This document shows, one piece after another, positions 1 through 11,200 of a DNA stretch of 64,000 bases. The DNA comes from Tragulus kanchil. Lineage: Eukaryota; Chordata; Mammalia; Artiodactyla; Tragulidae. Positions within the stretch are counted from its first letter, which is position 1, and every line of letters begins with the position of its first letter. A program made the position numbers and the translations under genes. Under the pieces are notes generated by a model, which did not search any database, had not been told where the DNA came from, and saw only the letters and a program-made list of their open reading frames with translations. Location: assembly GCA_022376925.1 (NCBI GenBank), contig JAIOJX010000004.1, positions 122,971,123 to 123,035,122 of the forward strand, read 5' to 3'.

Positions 1-149
1 AAGCTTGAGATAATATAACTGTTACCATCCTTGTTTAGGGTAATATATAGCATATTGTTGATACTCAGGGTATGAAAAGAATAAATATTCGTGCTAGTTG
101 GAGTAAAGAAATAACATTATCCATATTCACCTAAGATCATATCTGTTTT

Positions 150-471
150 AAAGATTTATTTATTTATTTATTTAGGGCAGGGGACAGGTTGGGGAGGGAG
201 GGGAGCGGGCGGGTCACTTCTATTGGTCTTTCATTTATCCATTTTCATCTGTCTTTGTTCTTTGGCTCCTGTGGGCCTCCCATCATGGTGGCCTCTGTTG
301 TCGCAGAGCACAGGCTCTGGGCGCATGCAACCCAGAGCTCCGGCTCGGTAATTGGACACATCGGTCCAGCTGCTCCGCGGCACGTGGGATCTTCCCAGGC
401 CAGGGATTGAACCGGCGCCCCTTGTACTGCAAGGCAGTGTCCTTACCCACTGGGCCACCCGGGGAAGCCCT
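150..471 (-). mobile_element. tRNA-Glu-derived SINE, form A (C-rich tail)
   Basis: The element reads on the minus strand. Its head at the right edge is tRNA-Glu-like (GGTGGCCCAGTGGGTAAGGA, then a B-box-like motif), the body has a run ending in CCAATAGAAGTG, and a C-rich stretch (G-rich on the plus strand, about 177-214) precedes an AAATAAATAAA tail. Perfect 14-bp target-site duplications, ATCATATCTGTTTT, lie at 136-149 and 472-485, so this is an intact L1-type retroposition. The same element with the C-rich extension recurs near 19.3, 34.2, 39.7/40.8, 45.5/46.6 and 61.9 kb. Family membership is seen directly; the family name is not assigned. Confidence 0.9.
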
Positions 472-757
472 ATCATATCTGTTTTGATGTCACATAGTTT
501 GGGCAATCAAACTGTGATCTACGAAGAGTAGATTATGAGAATTTTTGGACTATAGAAATACTGTTAAGAAATTGTACTGTAATCTCTGTGTTATTGGCCA
601 GGAAGATTGTAGAATACATTCCTAAGAACATTCAGATGTTGTATCCACTTTTCGTCCACCTTTCCAAGTGGTGAGTTATTAGTTTGCAAAAAATTAAATA
701 CATAGTGGAGTTAAAAGAAAAGATGACACTTCTGGCAATCTTTTATTTTCAACCATT

Positions 758-790
758 TCTCTGTCTCTGTCTCTGTCTCTCTTTTTTTTT
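758..790. repeat. Pyrimidine simple repeat
   Basis: Repeated CTGTCT/CTCTGT units run straight into a T tract. It is a pyrimidine-only stretch apart from the G in each unit, and could be the degraded tail of an old minus-strand retroelement. Confidence 0.7.
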
Positions 791-1340
791 AAGCAATTTT
801 TCTTTTTTATGTACACTTCTTAGAAATAAAGTTCAAACCAAAAATATTGAAGTATTTAAGTAAAAGCACAGCATTGCAACATACCCCAATTTCTCAGGTG
901 GTATAATTTAAATTTCATAGGCCCACTTTAAAGGGACTCAGAATTTGTTGAAACAGTATTAGCCTGTGGTCCAACAAATGGACACAGACAATGCTTTTTC
1001 TGTGTTCCTTGGGAAGGCCAGTGTTTATTTCCTGAATGAGTTACAGTTTCAGCTCCAGCAGGGGTCGCCCAGAAAATCTCCCCACAAGAAATGATAGAAA
1101 GGGTGGCATGGTATCTTAGAAAGTGAAGGTGAGGATCAAAGGGTTTAGGAAATAACTCACTGGGGAAAAAATGCAAACTTTTAAGAGTCACAGACTGCTA
1201 GTGAGAATCTTGCCCCTCAGTATTTCTAGGAAGAAGCAGTTAGAATAAGATTCTAGTGAACATTTTGGAGTTTACATTGTTTCAGACGTATGCCTAAAGG
1301 GAGTGTGACCATTAAAGATATTACATGGTGAGTTCTATAA
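791..1340. other. No recognised feature
   Basis: Single-copy-looking, AT-rich sequence. I see no gene, RNA or named repeat. Open frames here are under 90 codons and lack initiation or splice context. Confidence 0.6.
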
Positions 1341-1348
1341 TTAAATTC

Positions 1349-1380
<32 letters not shown>

Positions 1381-1390
1381 TATATGTATA
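1349..1390. repeat. (TA)n microsatellite
   Basis: About twenty TA units with a single CA and a single TG interruption. It is likely polymorphic, and it causes the odd isoleucine/tyrosine-rich open frames on both strands. Confidence 0.95.
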
Positions 1391-1599
1391 GATTTTTTAT
1401 TATTATTTTTAATGAGGAAAATGAAACAAAAAGGATCAGCTCACTTCTGGGAGGCACTTGTTGAAACTCCGTGGGCTTTGATGATTGAATCAGGTAGAAA
1501 AAGGGCAGTGGGCTCAGAATAAGGGTCCAGTTATTGACAATTTCCATAGGTTTCATAAAGGCTCTCCACGTTTCAGACAAGCCTAGATAAATTATGCTT

Positions 1600-1725
1600 A
1601 TTCATTCTCCTCCTATAGGAGAGAAGTACTGCCAGATAGTAGAGATTAGATTCTGTAAGGTTGGTGCATAATCTAAGATCATAAAGCTAGTTCATGCTTC
1701 TGCTGGACTGAGAACCTGAGTCCTC
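1600..1725 (+). repeat. MIR-like SINE relic
   Basis: A stretch resembling the 3' half of MIR: a GAGAAGTACTG segment, then 'aagatcataaagctagt' matching the MIR 'aaggtcacacagctagt' core, then an 'agaacctgagtcc' segment. It is strongly diverged, so the boundaries are approximate. Confidence 0.4.
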
Positions 1726-2589
1726 AAGACTATGCATCAGGGAGGGGAATTAGCAAAGGAATCATTAGGTTGGGTTATAAAAGGAAAGTCTCCTGCCTAC
1801 TTAGAATTGTGATTTTTCTGTATTTGTCTACATTAGATTACCTCCATCAAAGAAACATTCAAAATTTTTATGCTTTTCCTAGCTAAAGGGCCACTGGGTT
1901 GACTTAATATCACATGTTCAAGTATTTTTTGCTGATCCTTACCCTCTTTTATGTAATTGTGTGTATTCTATTCTTCGTTCTTCCTATTACTTGTGTTCCC
2001 TTCTTCCACTGAATATTTCCCTTCTTCCTATAAGTATTTTATTTAAAAAGTCCCTTCTTGTGTCAATCTTGCAATATATGATTTATTCTTTTGCACACTT
2101 ATATTTTCAATTCACGTAAATAGCATTAGGTTATGCACATTATTTTATTTATTATTTTCCCACTTATTTGGAAATTCCTAAGATCTTTACATGGACTTGG
2201 GACCTGCTGCTTCCATACCTGGCATATTAACCTCTGACAAGTCTCTGCCATTTCACCTACCTGCTGTTCCCAGAGGGTGCTCAGATGGCTACTGAGTCAC
2301 CACCACCATCTATAACACTCCCTTATGGACTCGTGAGAAAATTTCTCTAGGACGTATACCCATGAGTAGAATCATGCCGTTGAAAATGCCTAAACCTAAT
2401 TCCACTGATATGTGCCAGGTGGCTTTTTAGAATGAAGGGAGCATTTACCTCTAACATTAGTGCATGAGGATTACTTGATGTGCACATTCACCACAGACAT
2501 TTGGAATGACTCGGAATTCCAGCATTTGCCAGGGCTGCATGGTTGCTCAGAGAGCAGCTGTAGGGGGCTGGGCACAGATGCAGTATTTT

Positions 2590-2678
2590 CTCCCATCCAG
2601 GTACTAACCAGGCTTGACCCTGCTTAGCTTTCGGGATCAGACGAGATTGGGCGCATTCAGGATGGTATGGCAGTAGAC
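2590..2678 (-). pseudogene. Truncated 5S rRNA pseudogene
   Basis: Read on the minus strand, it begins GTCTACTGCCATACCATCCT and continues through the 5S core to 'acctggatgggag', about 89 of the 121 bases of mammalian 5S rRNA. Differences from functional 5S are visible (for example GTCTACTG for GTCTACGG and CGAAAGC for CGGAAGC). The last ~30 bases, including part of the internal C box, are absent, so it should not support RNA polymerase III transcription or ribosome assembly. No A tail or clear target-site duplication is seen. Confidence 0.9.
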
Positions 2679-3690
2679 AAATGCAGTATTTTTTGATTTC
2701 TCACAGACTCTGTCTTGGTATATCAGCTTGCAGTGCACGTCTGAGAGCTAGTCTCTGTTGTTCAGTCTAAAATCTGTAGTCACCCTTGTATTGAATTTTA
2801 AGGTATCTTTATCTCCTAATAAATCCCTTTATGCTTAAACTGCTAAGTGCCTTGTGTTTCTTGTTTCTGTGTCTTGACACCAGAAAAAGAAACCACAGTG
2901 ACAAAACGTTCAACTTTATACTTCTCAAAGCTTATTGCAGGCTCTCCATCAAAGAAACATTCAAAATTTTTATGCTTTTCCTAGCTAAAGGGCCACTGGG
3001 TTGACTTAATATCACATGTTCAAGTATTTTTTGCTGATCCTTACCCTCTTTTATGTAATTGTGTGTATTCTATTCTTCGTTCTTCCTATTACTTGTGTTC
3101 CTTCTTCCACTGAATATTTCCCTTCTTCCTATAAGTATTTTATTTAAAAAGTCCCTTCTTGTGTCAATCTTGCAATATATGATTTATTCTTTTGCACACT
3201 TATATTTTCAATTCACGTAAATAGCATTAGGTTATGCACATTATTTTATTTATTATTTTCCCACTTATTTGGAAATTCCTAAGATCTTTACATGGACTTG
3301 GGACCTGCTGCTTCCATACCTGGCATATTAACCTCTGACAAGTCTCTGCCATTTCACCTACCTGCTGTTCCCAGAGGGTGCTCAGATGGCTACTGAGTCA
3401 CCACCACCATCTATAACACTCCCTTATGGACTCGTGAGAAAATTTCTCTAGGACGTATACCCATGAGTAGAATCATGCCGTTGAAAATGCCTAAACCTAA
3501 TTCCACTGATATGTGCCAGGTGGCTTTTTAGAATGAAGGGAGCATTTACCTCTAACATTAGTGCATGAGGATTACTTGATGTGCACATTCACCACAGACA
3601 TTTGGAATGACTCGGAATTCCAGCATTTGCCAGGGCTGCATGGTTGCTCAGAGAGCAGCTGTAGGGGGCTGGGCACAGATGCAGTATTTT

Positions 3691-3779
3691 CTCCCATCCA
3701 GGTACTAACCAGGCTTGACCCTGCTTAGCTTTCGGGATCAGACGAGATTGGGCGCATTCAGGATGGTATGGCAGTAGAC
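3691..3779 (-). pseudogene. Truncated 5S rRNA pseudogene (second copy)
   Basis: Identical to the 5S-derived segment at 2590-2678, carried along in the second copy of tandem duplication 1. It is not an independent retroposition event. Confidence 0.9.
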
Positions 3780-4045
3780 AAATGCAGTATTTTTTGATTT
3801 CTCACAGACTCTGTCTTGGTATATCAGCTTGCAGTGCACGTCTGAGAGCTAGTCTCTGTTGTTCAGTCTAAAATCTGTAGTCACCCTTGTATTGAATTTT
3901 AAGGTATCTTTATCTCCTAATAAATCCCTTTATGCTTAAACTGCTAAGTGCCTTGTGTTTCTTGTTTCTGTGTCTTGACACCAGAAAAAGAAACCACAGT
4001 GACAAAACGTTCAACTTTATACTTCTCAAAGCTTATTGCAGGCTC

Positions 4046-4819
4046 TCCACATGTTAACAGCCTTGAGAGAATGAATCTAGATTGTCTTCAGAAGATATTC
4101 AAAGCTTTTTATCTCTTTTCTGTGTTCAGGGTATTTGGAGGAATATTAGTTTGAATTTTTTCGTAATTTTTAGATGAGAAAATGGGAAATGTAAAAGAAA
4201 AAAACCAAATTCCTCTCAATATTTAATCCGAAAAATTTAGTTACCCTTTCTTATCAGCCCTTCATTGAGGATTAAATCAGTTATTTAAATAAAGATATTT
4301 TGAGCTTTTTATAAATGTGGCAATGTCATTAACATGGGGACAGGAGCCAGGAGGGCTGCATCCCGGGACCTCCTTGGATCCAGGCTGGGTACTGCTCTCT
4401 GCTAGGTCAGCGATCACGGTTTGAATGAGGCTAGGGTCTGGCATGGTGGTTTTGGTCTGGTTGACAAGAGGAGAGGGCTGAGAAATGGAAGACCTAAAAG
4501 CTGTTCCTCAGGAAAGGCACATTTCCAAGCAGAAATATCTCCCACTTAACCAGATCCCTGCCCAACAGCAGGTCCATTCCCACAGTTCGCAGACTTAAAG
4601 GCTGGCTTTGCATGAGGCTGACCATTGGCATTCCTCTGCCACTGGCCATGCTGAACACCTCCAACTAGCATGCCCAGGATCGGAAGGAGAGAACCAGTTA
4701 GCAAGCTGCAGGAGAGCTCCGGCTCAGAGCCTTGTTCCCTGTCCTGTGCCTTTCTCCAGATCAATACTTTATTCAACATATTAAAGGAAAGAAAAAGCAT
4801 ATACTCTTCCTCTTCTTCT
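4046..4819. other. No recognised feature
   Basis: Mixed-composition sequence between the first duplication and the next SINE. Around 4330-4760 it becomes GC-richer, but I see no splice-bounded open frame, RNA or named repeat. Confidence 0.55.
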
Positions 4820-4827
4820 TCTGTACT

Positions 4828-5114
4828 TTTTTTATCTTAAGATTTTTTTTTTTTGGCCACTTCTATTGGTCTTTCATTTATCTATTTTCATCCATCTTTG
4901 TTCTTTGGCCCGCGTGAGCCTCCCATCGCAGTGGCCTGTCTTGTTGCAGAGCACCAGCTCTGGGCACATGCGCTCCAGAGCTCTGGCTCGGTAGTTGGAC
5001 ACACTGGTCCAGCTGCTCCGCAGCATATGGGATCTTCCCAGGCCAGGGATCGAACCAGTGCCCCTTGCACTGCAAGGCAGTGTCCTTACCCACTGGACCA
5101 CCAGGGAAGCCCTC
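4828..5114 (-). mobile_element. tRNA-Glu-derived SINE, form B (no C-rich tail)
   Basis: Minus-strand copy of the same SINE body as at 150-471: tRNA-Glu-like head at the right edge (GGTGGTCCAGTGGGTAAGGA), B box near 5045, and a poly(T) start on the plus strand. It lacks the C-rich extension and passes straight from the 'ccaatagaagtggcc' segment to the A tail. Short target-site duplications TCTGTACT flank it (4820-4827 and 5115-5122). Confidence 0.88.
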
Positions 5115-5236
5115 TCTGTACTCTTTTTAAGTAATATTATTTATTTATTTATGGTGATAGTTCTGACATAATATAATTAATAACCCTAGTAAAGGTGTAA
5201 TCATCATTATTTGGTCAATACGATTATCATAGAGGG

Positions 5237-5446
5237 CATCTCAGGTGGCTCAGTGACAAAAAAGAAAAAAAAAAAGAAGAATTACACTTGCAATTCAGGA
5301 GAGGTGGGTTTGATCCAGGGAAGATCCCCTGGAGAAGAGAATTGCAACCCACTTCAGTTTTCTTATCTGGAAAATCCCATGGACAGAGGAGCTTGGCGGG
5401 GTAGAGTTCACGGGGTTACAAAAAGCAACAACTTAGCGACTAAACA
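5237..5446 (+). mobile_element. Bov-tA SINE with internal A-rich insertion
   Basis: Starts with the tRNA-like head 'ctcaggtggctcagtg' and contains the diagnostic BovA segments (AAGATCCCCTGGAGAAG, 'caacccacttcag', 'cccatggacagaggagc'). At about 5256-5279 the normal 'gtaaagaatctgcctg' is replaced by an A-rich tract. The element ends near 'gcgactaaaca'. Confidence 0.88.
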
Positions 5447-5450
5447 ACAA

Positions 5451-6520
5451 AAAATGTTATGATAGAAGGGTGGTTTTTAAAAAGTATCCCTACATAGATT
5501 TATACATTGGTATATGGACCTTCAGGGTTTGTGATCAGCTTGTACACAGCTCTTTGAGTGGCTGATGATGAACAGGGCAGTGTCAGGGGTTAATAGTATC
5601 AGCCCTAGGCTCCAGGAGGCCAGGGGCTATGTGTTCCTGTTCATCAGGTAATTAACATCTACAAAACAACTCAGGACATTTGCATCAAATACTATTATCG
5701 AGACACTTCAGAGAGGAGCTAAAGCAGAGGATGTGGGGGAAGGCGGGTCCTCCTCCTCATCCTCAAAGGCGCCACGGGGTCCTGTTCTGTTACAGGTTTA
5801 CTGCATTTGTTTTAAAGTTTTATAGTTACCTGCAGGTGATTTGTGTCCACACTGGAGCTGAGAAGCACTGCAAAATTGTGTGCTGGGAGTTTGGATTTGG
5901 GGATGCAGAGGCCGGGTGAAGTCGTCCGGTCCTCAGGTGACCGGATGGAGCATTTCTGCTCAGTCCAAGACAATGGCTCCTGAGCGCGGTGGTGCCGATC
6001 CTGTGCTTCCGAGTCAGCGGAAACCAGAGTCAGCTCCTGAGAAGGGGAGGGGCCTGAACCGCCACAGTGTCTGTCTCCTCTTCCCCTGATTCTTAACCTG
6101 AGGACAGTTATGTTTTTGTTATTGAGAATTACTGCAGGTCAGACCAGTCTGTGATATTTTACATAAAAATTAAAAGCATTGGATTCTTGCAACTTGTTGG
6201 ACAAATTGCCTTAGAGGCTGGATCCAGAGGCAGTTAGTGAAGATCTTTATGAATGGATTTTTGCTTTTTAAAAGAAGGAAGGGAAGAATACATATTGAAT
6301 CTCTGGCAAAGGAGTTTTCTCTTTATCTGTTGAGATTTTTCTTTTATTCTTTTAGTGGATGGAGTAATACTGGTCAATATGTCCCTAAGATACACCAAAT
6401 TTGGTTTGGATATTATTAATGTATATAATATGTGGTTTCAAGTCTTAATATTTTAAAAACACTTGCATTGTTTTTATAAATGAGAATGGCTAGTGGCTTT
6501 CTTTTTTCACAATATTCTTT
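5451..6520. other. No recognised feature
   Basis: Includes a moderately GC-rich stretch (about 5720-6080) with several CpGs, but no coherent exon, promoter or named repeat. The small open frames at 5680-6089 overlap each other in different frames and look like chance. Confidence 0.5.
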
Positions 6521-6540
6521 TCAGTTTTTGTATCAACTTT

Positions 6541-6851
6541 TTTTTTTTTTAATTTGAAAGGGAGGCAGTCTTTATTTTTTTTTAAATTTTGGCTCCTTTA
6601 TTGTTTTTTTTTTAATTACTTATTTTCATCCATCTTTATTCTTTGGCCTGTGTGGGCCTCCCATTGCAGTGGCCTCTCTCGTTGCAGAGCATTGGCTCTG
6701 GGCACATGTGCTCCAGAGTGCTGGCTCGTAATTGGACACACCGGTCCAGTCACTCCCCCGGCACATGGGGTCCTCCCTGGCCAGGGATCGGACCGGTGCC
6801 CCTTGCACTGCAAGGCGCACTCTCTACCCACTGGACCACCAGGGAAGCCTG
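6541..6851 (-). mobile_element. tRNA-Glu-derived SINE, form B
   Basis: Minus-strand copy with head at the right edge and a long T-rich tail (6541-6613) that is itself interrupted. Target-site duplications GTATCAACTTT at 6530-6540 and 6853-6863 enclose the element. Confidence 0.88.
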
Positions 6852-6964
6852 TGTATCAACTTTATTCTGGTCTTACAAAATGACTTGGGAAGTGTTCCCT
6901 TCCTCCAGGTTTTTGGAAGCTTGTGCATGTGTAGACTTATTTGTTCTTTAAAAAAACTGGCTGA

Positions 6965-7125
6965 CACAATTACTGACCCTGGGGTCTGCAACCCTTGAGG
7001 CACATCTGTCATACTGAGCCCGCATGCCTGGAGTCCATGCTTCACAAGAGAAGTCTGTGCACTGCAACTAGAAAGGGACTGCATGCAGCAGTGAAGACCC
7101 AGTGCAGCCGAAAGTAAATAAAATA
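6965..7125 (+). mobile_element. CHR-2-type SINE, 3' half
   Basis: The stretch 'cacaagagaag...ctgcaactagaaa...gcagtgaagacccagtgcagcc' followed by AAATAAAATAAAAATA is the 3' end of a CHR-type SINE. The tRNA-like head is missing or too diverged to recognise, so this is a 5'-truncated or decayed copy. Confidence 0.7.
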
Positions 7126-7127
7126 AA

Positions 7128-7276
7128 AATAATATCTTTGCTTCACTTCTATCTTTTTTCTATAAAAGTCTCTACCCTCTCCTGCTAGTGGAGCGTTCCT
7201 CACCACTTCCAGTTTGGTGCTGCCCAATTCAAATCAATAAATGTTCAAATAAACTCCTAAAAAAAAAAAAAAAAAA
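7128..7276 (+). repeat. Retroposed 3' end or LTR relic with poly(A)
   Basis: Two AATAAA/AAATAAA signals (near 7237 and 7249) are followed within about 12 bases by an uninterrupted A run to 7276. That is the layout of a retroposed transcript end or a decayed LTR. The family is not recognised and no coding remnant is seen. Confidence 0.4.
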
Positions 7277-8356
7277 GATGGCCTCCCAGAGGGATAATGT
7301 TGAAGACAATCAGTCCTGGTAAACAATAAGGCTTGGATTCTGGCCTCCAGATGTTGTTAGGGTAGGGATAGATGCATTCCGAACCATGAATGTCAACGTG
7401 GCTAATTCTGTAACATAAAACGTCAAGAACTGTGGTCTTACAATATACTTTGTGACAAATAGAATTCTTGCACAGTGAACTCAGCTTTTTTTCAAGAAAA
7501 AGTTTCTTTCTCTACCAGTAAGAATGAATTCTAACTTTACTGATATTAGAAAACTCAACTTTATCAAAATTTAGAAAATGTCATATGTGGAAATTTTATT
7601 CAAATTCAGTATTTACTGTTTTACTTAATACTTGATATTTTTACCATGAAAGCATCATACTAAAATACAGTGATTCTGAAAACCAAGCCCTATAAACCTC
7701 TTCCCAATTCTCTTTACTTTATCCTAGGTGCCAAAACACATAGAAGTCTGTTCACTTCATCCTAGGTGCCAAGTATTTTCATCTTCTATATGTGTCATGA
7801 TATGAAAACATTAAGAAGTGCCATTTGAAGTTACAGCAGCACTTAGTTATAAACTATATCTGTTAGGTATTTTCCCAAACTGTTCATGCAGTCATAACTA
7901 ATTTGACTTAGGAAAAAATACGGATATTTGATATTTCAAAAGCCTCATGCATTGTGTTTTTATGAAAACAATGAGCTTCTCCAAGGAGGAAAGGGTGCTT
8001 GTATTCCAAGAATGTTTTCTGTGATAACTGCTATTACTAAGGGGATAAACTATAAAATCACTTTAGCCTATCGAATCATCTAAGAAATACTGAGGTTTGT
8101 GATTTTAAGAGATTTTCACTGCTGGCCAGAAGCCCTTGAAGGCAGCAGTTAATATCTGGCTCTTCTAACACCCCTCTTGTGGCTCCGTGTGCTGAGATAT
8201 CCAGGCAACATTGAAGCATTTTCCCCTGAACTCAGAAAAAAGTAGAGCGTACATGAGAATCCTAATTGGGTCATGGCTTCATCAGAATACTCCGTTCCTC
8301 TTTCTCATCCTTTCTCCTTGCTCTCGTATCTTCCCTCTTTTAGTGTTTCTTCTGGG
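7277..8356. other. No recognised feature
   Basis: AT-rich sequence. A short imperfect direct repeat around 'tcatcctaggtgcca' (about 7720 and 7756) is the only local structure seen. Confidence 0.55.
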
Positions 8357-8556
8357 GCTTCCTTGGTGGCTCACAGGTAAAGAATTCACCTGCTGATGCC
8401 GGAGATGAGGTTTGGATTCCTGGGTTGGAAAGATCCCCTAAAAGAGGAAATGGCAACCCACTCCAGTATTCTTGCCTAGGAAATCTCATGGACAGAGCAG
8501 CATGGCATGGCAGTCCATGGGGTTGCAAAGAGTTGGACACGACTGAACGCTGAGCA
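8357..8556 (+). mobile_element. Bov-tA SINE
   Basis: Full head-to-tail Bov-tA: 'gggcttccttggtggctcac' head, 'gaaagatcccctaaaagagg' linker, 'tggcaacccactccagtatt' core, and 'gttggacacgactgaacgct' end. The CA microsatellite that follows has grown at its 3' end. Confidence 0.93.
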
Positions 8557-8559
8557 TGC

Positions 8560-8565
8560 GCGCGT

Positions 8566-8600
<35 letters not shown>
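8560..8600. repeat. (CA)n microsatellite
   Basis: A GCGCGCGTG lead-in, then 17 uninterrupted CA units (8567-8600), attached to the 3' end of the upstream Bov-tA. A SINE tail seeding a microsatellite is a common arrangement. Confidence 0.95.
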
Positions 8601-8602
<2 letters not shown>

Positions 8603-8883
8603 GTATCTTCCACTCACCCTTTGCCATGGGACTCCTTTTCTCAATGTGATTTTCTTAACCACTGAAGAATGGTCAACAACATAAGTAAATTTTGACAGGC
8701 TGAGTTTCAAAAGGAAATCCCCATCAGAGCACAGATGCTATTTCCTCACTGGTAAGAGTATGGGGTCAGGAGGACACCAGTAATGCGACCAGGCAAATTT
8801 GAGTGAGCTTTACCACCTCCAAGGGTAAGAATCTCGAGGTCTCATGTTCCTCTCCTTTGGGATTGTAAATAGAGGGACTCAGA

Positions 8884-9081
8884 ACCCTAATGCTGGGAAA
8901 AATAGAAGGCAGAAGGAGAAGAGGATGACAGAGGATGAGACAGTTGGATGGCATCACTGTGTCAATGGACATGAGTTTGAGCAAGCTCCAGGAGATGGTG
9001 AGGGACAGGGAAGCCGTGTGCTGCTGTCCCTGGAGTCGCAAAGTGTCGGCCACGATTCAGCAACCGAATTGAACTGAGTTT
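8884..9081 (+). mobile_element. BovB (RTE) LINE 3' end
   Basis: Matches the known 3' terminus of BovB: 'ccctaatgctgggaaaaat', 'gatgacagaggatgaga', 'ttggatggcatcac', 'caatggacatgagtttgag', and the closing 'gcaaccgaattgaactgag'. Only the 3' ~200 bases are present, so it is 5' truncated and has no reverse-transcriptase coding. Confidence 0.92.
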
Positions 9082-9224
9082 TTGTGCTGGTGACTTCTTA
9101 GTGTAGAACCTCTGACTAGGGAGCCTGATGTGGGTCTTGGATTCCTCCCTCCTCGGGGAGGAGCTCTGTGTTGCAATTATCCTCCCACTTGTGGGTTGCT
9201 GACCCCAGATTGTGGGTCCTGATT

Positions 9225-9415
9225 ATACCTCGTATCTTCCCCTTCTTGCCATCTTACTGTGGTTCCTTCTTTATGGCTGTTGAAATTTTTTCTGTTAGCC
9301 TTCAGATTGTGCTCACAGATAGTAGCTCTGTGAATTGTTTTAGTTTTAGTGTGTCCGTGGAAGGAGGTAAGTTCAGGTCTTCCTACTCCATCTTGGCCAC
9401 CTCTCCCTCCTATTG
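9225..9415 (-). repeat. Possible L1 5'-end relic
   Basis: On the minus strand the right part reads as 'ggccaagatggagtaggaag' followed by 'acctgaacttacctcc', resembling the start of Laurasiatherian L1 5' UTRs. Diverged; an ERV-derived origin is also possible. Confidence 0.35.
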
Positions 9416-10018
9416 CCTAAGCTTCTAATTGCTACGTCTCTGTGGCCTAAACTGCCTTCTTGGATTCCCTTTGTTTTGTAAACTTCTAAGAAATATCTTT
9501 GACTATTTAATCCTCAGCATATCACCATAAAATATGAGTCACTATAGAAGCTTTTATGAGCATTCAGCTTGGTCTTTCTGGTCTTTAAGTTAGCCTTACG
9601 CCGTCTCCTGCTCTTGTCTGGCTCCCCAGCTGGACTGAACGTGTAAGGAGGATGGCACCCAGGCCTCACTCATTTGTTGAGTTCCCAGAATAAAGCAGGC
9701 ACTGTATGTCTGCTAACCTTTATGTTTGTTAATTGAACTTGATTGTTTAATGGACAGAATTAGCCCATTAGAAAAAAGCCATGCTCAATCTATACACTGA
9801 AGAATGGTCAACAACATAAGTAAATTTTGACAGGCTGAGTTTCAAAAGGAAATCCCCATCAGAGCACAGATGCTATTTCCTCACTGGTAAGAGTATGGGG
9901 TCAGGAGGACACCAGTAATGCGACCAGGCAAATTTGAGTGAGCTTTACCACCTCCAAGGGTAAGAATCTCGAGGTCTCATGTTCCTCTCCTTTGGGATTG
10001 TAAATAGAGGGACTCAGA

Positions 10019-10216
10019 ACCCTAATGCTGGGAAAAATAGAAGGCAGAAGGAGAAGAGGATGACAGAGGATGAGACAGTTGGATGGCATCACTGTGTCAA
10101 TGGACATGAGTTTGAGCAAGCTCCAGGAGATGGTGAGGGACAGGGAAGCCGTGTGCTGCTGTCCCTGGAGTCGCAAAGTGTCGGCCACGATTCAGCAACC
10201 GAATTGAACTGAGTTT
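10019..10216 (+). mobile_element. BovB (RTE) LINE 3' end (second copy)
   Basis: Identical to the BovB 3' end at 8884-9081, carried in the second copy of tandem duplication 2. Not an independent insertion. Confidence 0.92.
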
Positions 10217-10359
10217 TTGTGCTGGTGACTTCTTAGTGTAGAACCTCTGACTAGGGAGCCTGATGTGGGTCTTGGATTCCTCCCTCCTCGGGGAGGAGCT
10301 CTGTGTTGCAATTATCCTCCCACTTGTGGGTTGCTGACCCCAGATTGTGGGTCCTGATT

Positions 10360-10550
10360 ATACCTCGTATCTTCCCCTTCTTGCCATCTTACTGTGGTTC
10401 CTTCTTTATGGCTGTTGAAATTTTTTCTGTTAGCCTTCAGATTGTGCTCACAGATAGTAGCTCTGTGAATTGTTTTAGTTTTAGTGTGTCCGTGGAAGGA
10501 GGTAAGTTCAGGTCTTCCTACTCCATCTTGGCCACCTCTCCCTCCTATTG
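10360..10550 (-). repeat. Possible L1 5'-end relic (second copy)
   Basis: Second copy of the segment at 9225-9415 within duplication 2. The same caveats apply. Confidence 0.35.
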
Positions 10551-10997
10551 CCTAAGCTTCTAATTGCTACGTCTCTGTGGCCTAAACTGCCTTCTTGGAT
10601 TCCCTTTGTTTTGTAAACTTCTAAGAAATATCTTTGACTATTTAATCCTCAGCATATCACCATAAAATATGAGTCACTATAGAAGCTTTTATGAGCATTC
10701 AGCTTGGTCTTTCTGGTCTTTAAGTTAGCCTTACGCCGTCTCCTGCTCTTGTCTGGCTCCCCAGCTGGACTGAACGTGTAAGGAGGATGGCACCCAGGCC
10801 TCACTCATTTGTTGAGTTCCCAGAATAAAGCAGGCACTGTATGTCTGCTAACCTTTATGTTTGTTAATTGAACTTGATTGTTTAATGGACAGAATTAGCC
10901 CATTAGAAAAAAAGCCATGCTCAATCTATACACTAGATGGAGGAAAACTGTACTTGTTTCCAAAAACAGGATCAGAAAGTGTGGATGTAAGAATTAT

Positions 10998-11200
10998 GGA
11001 CTTCCCTGGTGGCTCAGAGGTAAAGAATCTGCCTGCAACGCGGGAGATGTGAGTTCAGTCCCTGGGTCGGGAAGATCCCCTGGAGAAGGAAATGGCAACC
11101 CACTCCAGTATTCTTGCCTGGAAAATTCCATGGACAGAGAAGCCTGGTGGGTTACGGTCGATAGAGTCAAAGAGTCAGATACAACTAAAGTGACTTAGCA
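10998..11200 (+). mobile_element. Bov-tA SINE
   Basis: Well-conserved element: 'ggacttccctggtggctcag' head, 'gggaagatcccctggagaag' junction, 'tggcaacccactccagtatt' core, and 'gtgacttagca' end. Confidence 0.95.

Larger units (their letters stand above)
1842..4045. repeat. Tandem duplication 1 (~1.10 kb x 2)
   Basis: Copy 1 is 1842-2943 and copy 2 is 2944-4045. The copies match base for base except for one missing C near 1997/3099, so the offset falls from 1102 to 1101. The junction shares CTCCA with both flanks. Content is AT-rich noncoding DNA plus a truncated 5S rRNA pseudogene in each copy. The near identity points to a very recent event or, more likely, unmerged overlapping contig ends. 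Confidence 0.97.
8660..10930. repeat. Tandem duplication 2 (~1.135 kb x 2)
   Basis: Copy 1 is 8660-9794 and copy 2 is 9795-10930, offset 1135 becoming 1136 through one extra A in the run near 10912. The junction shares CACT with both flanks. Each copy carries a BovB 3' end. The last ~220 bases of copy 2 are re-used as the start of duplication 3. Confidence 0.97.

Noticed and set aside
1842..4045. Satellite or VNTR arrays
   Set aside because: Each unit occurs only twice (three times where duplications chain), the units are unrelated, and they contain dispersed repeats. A satellite would share one monomer.
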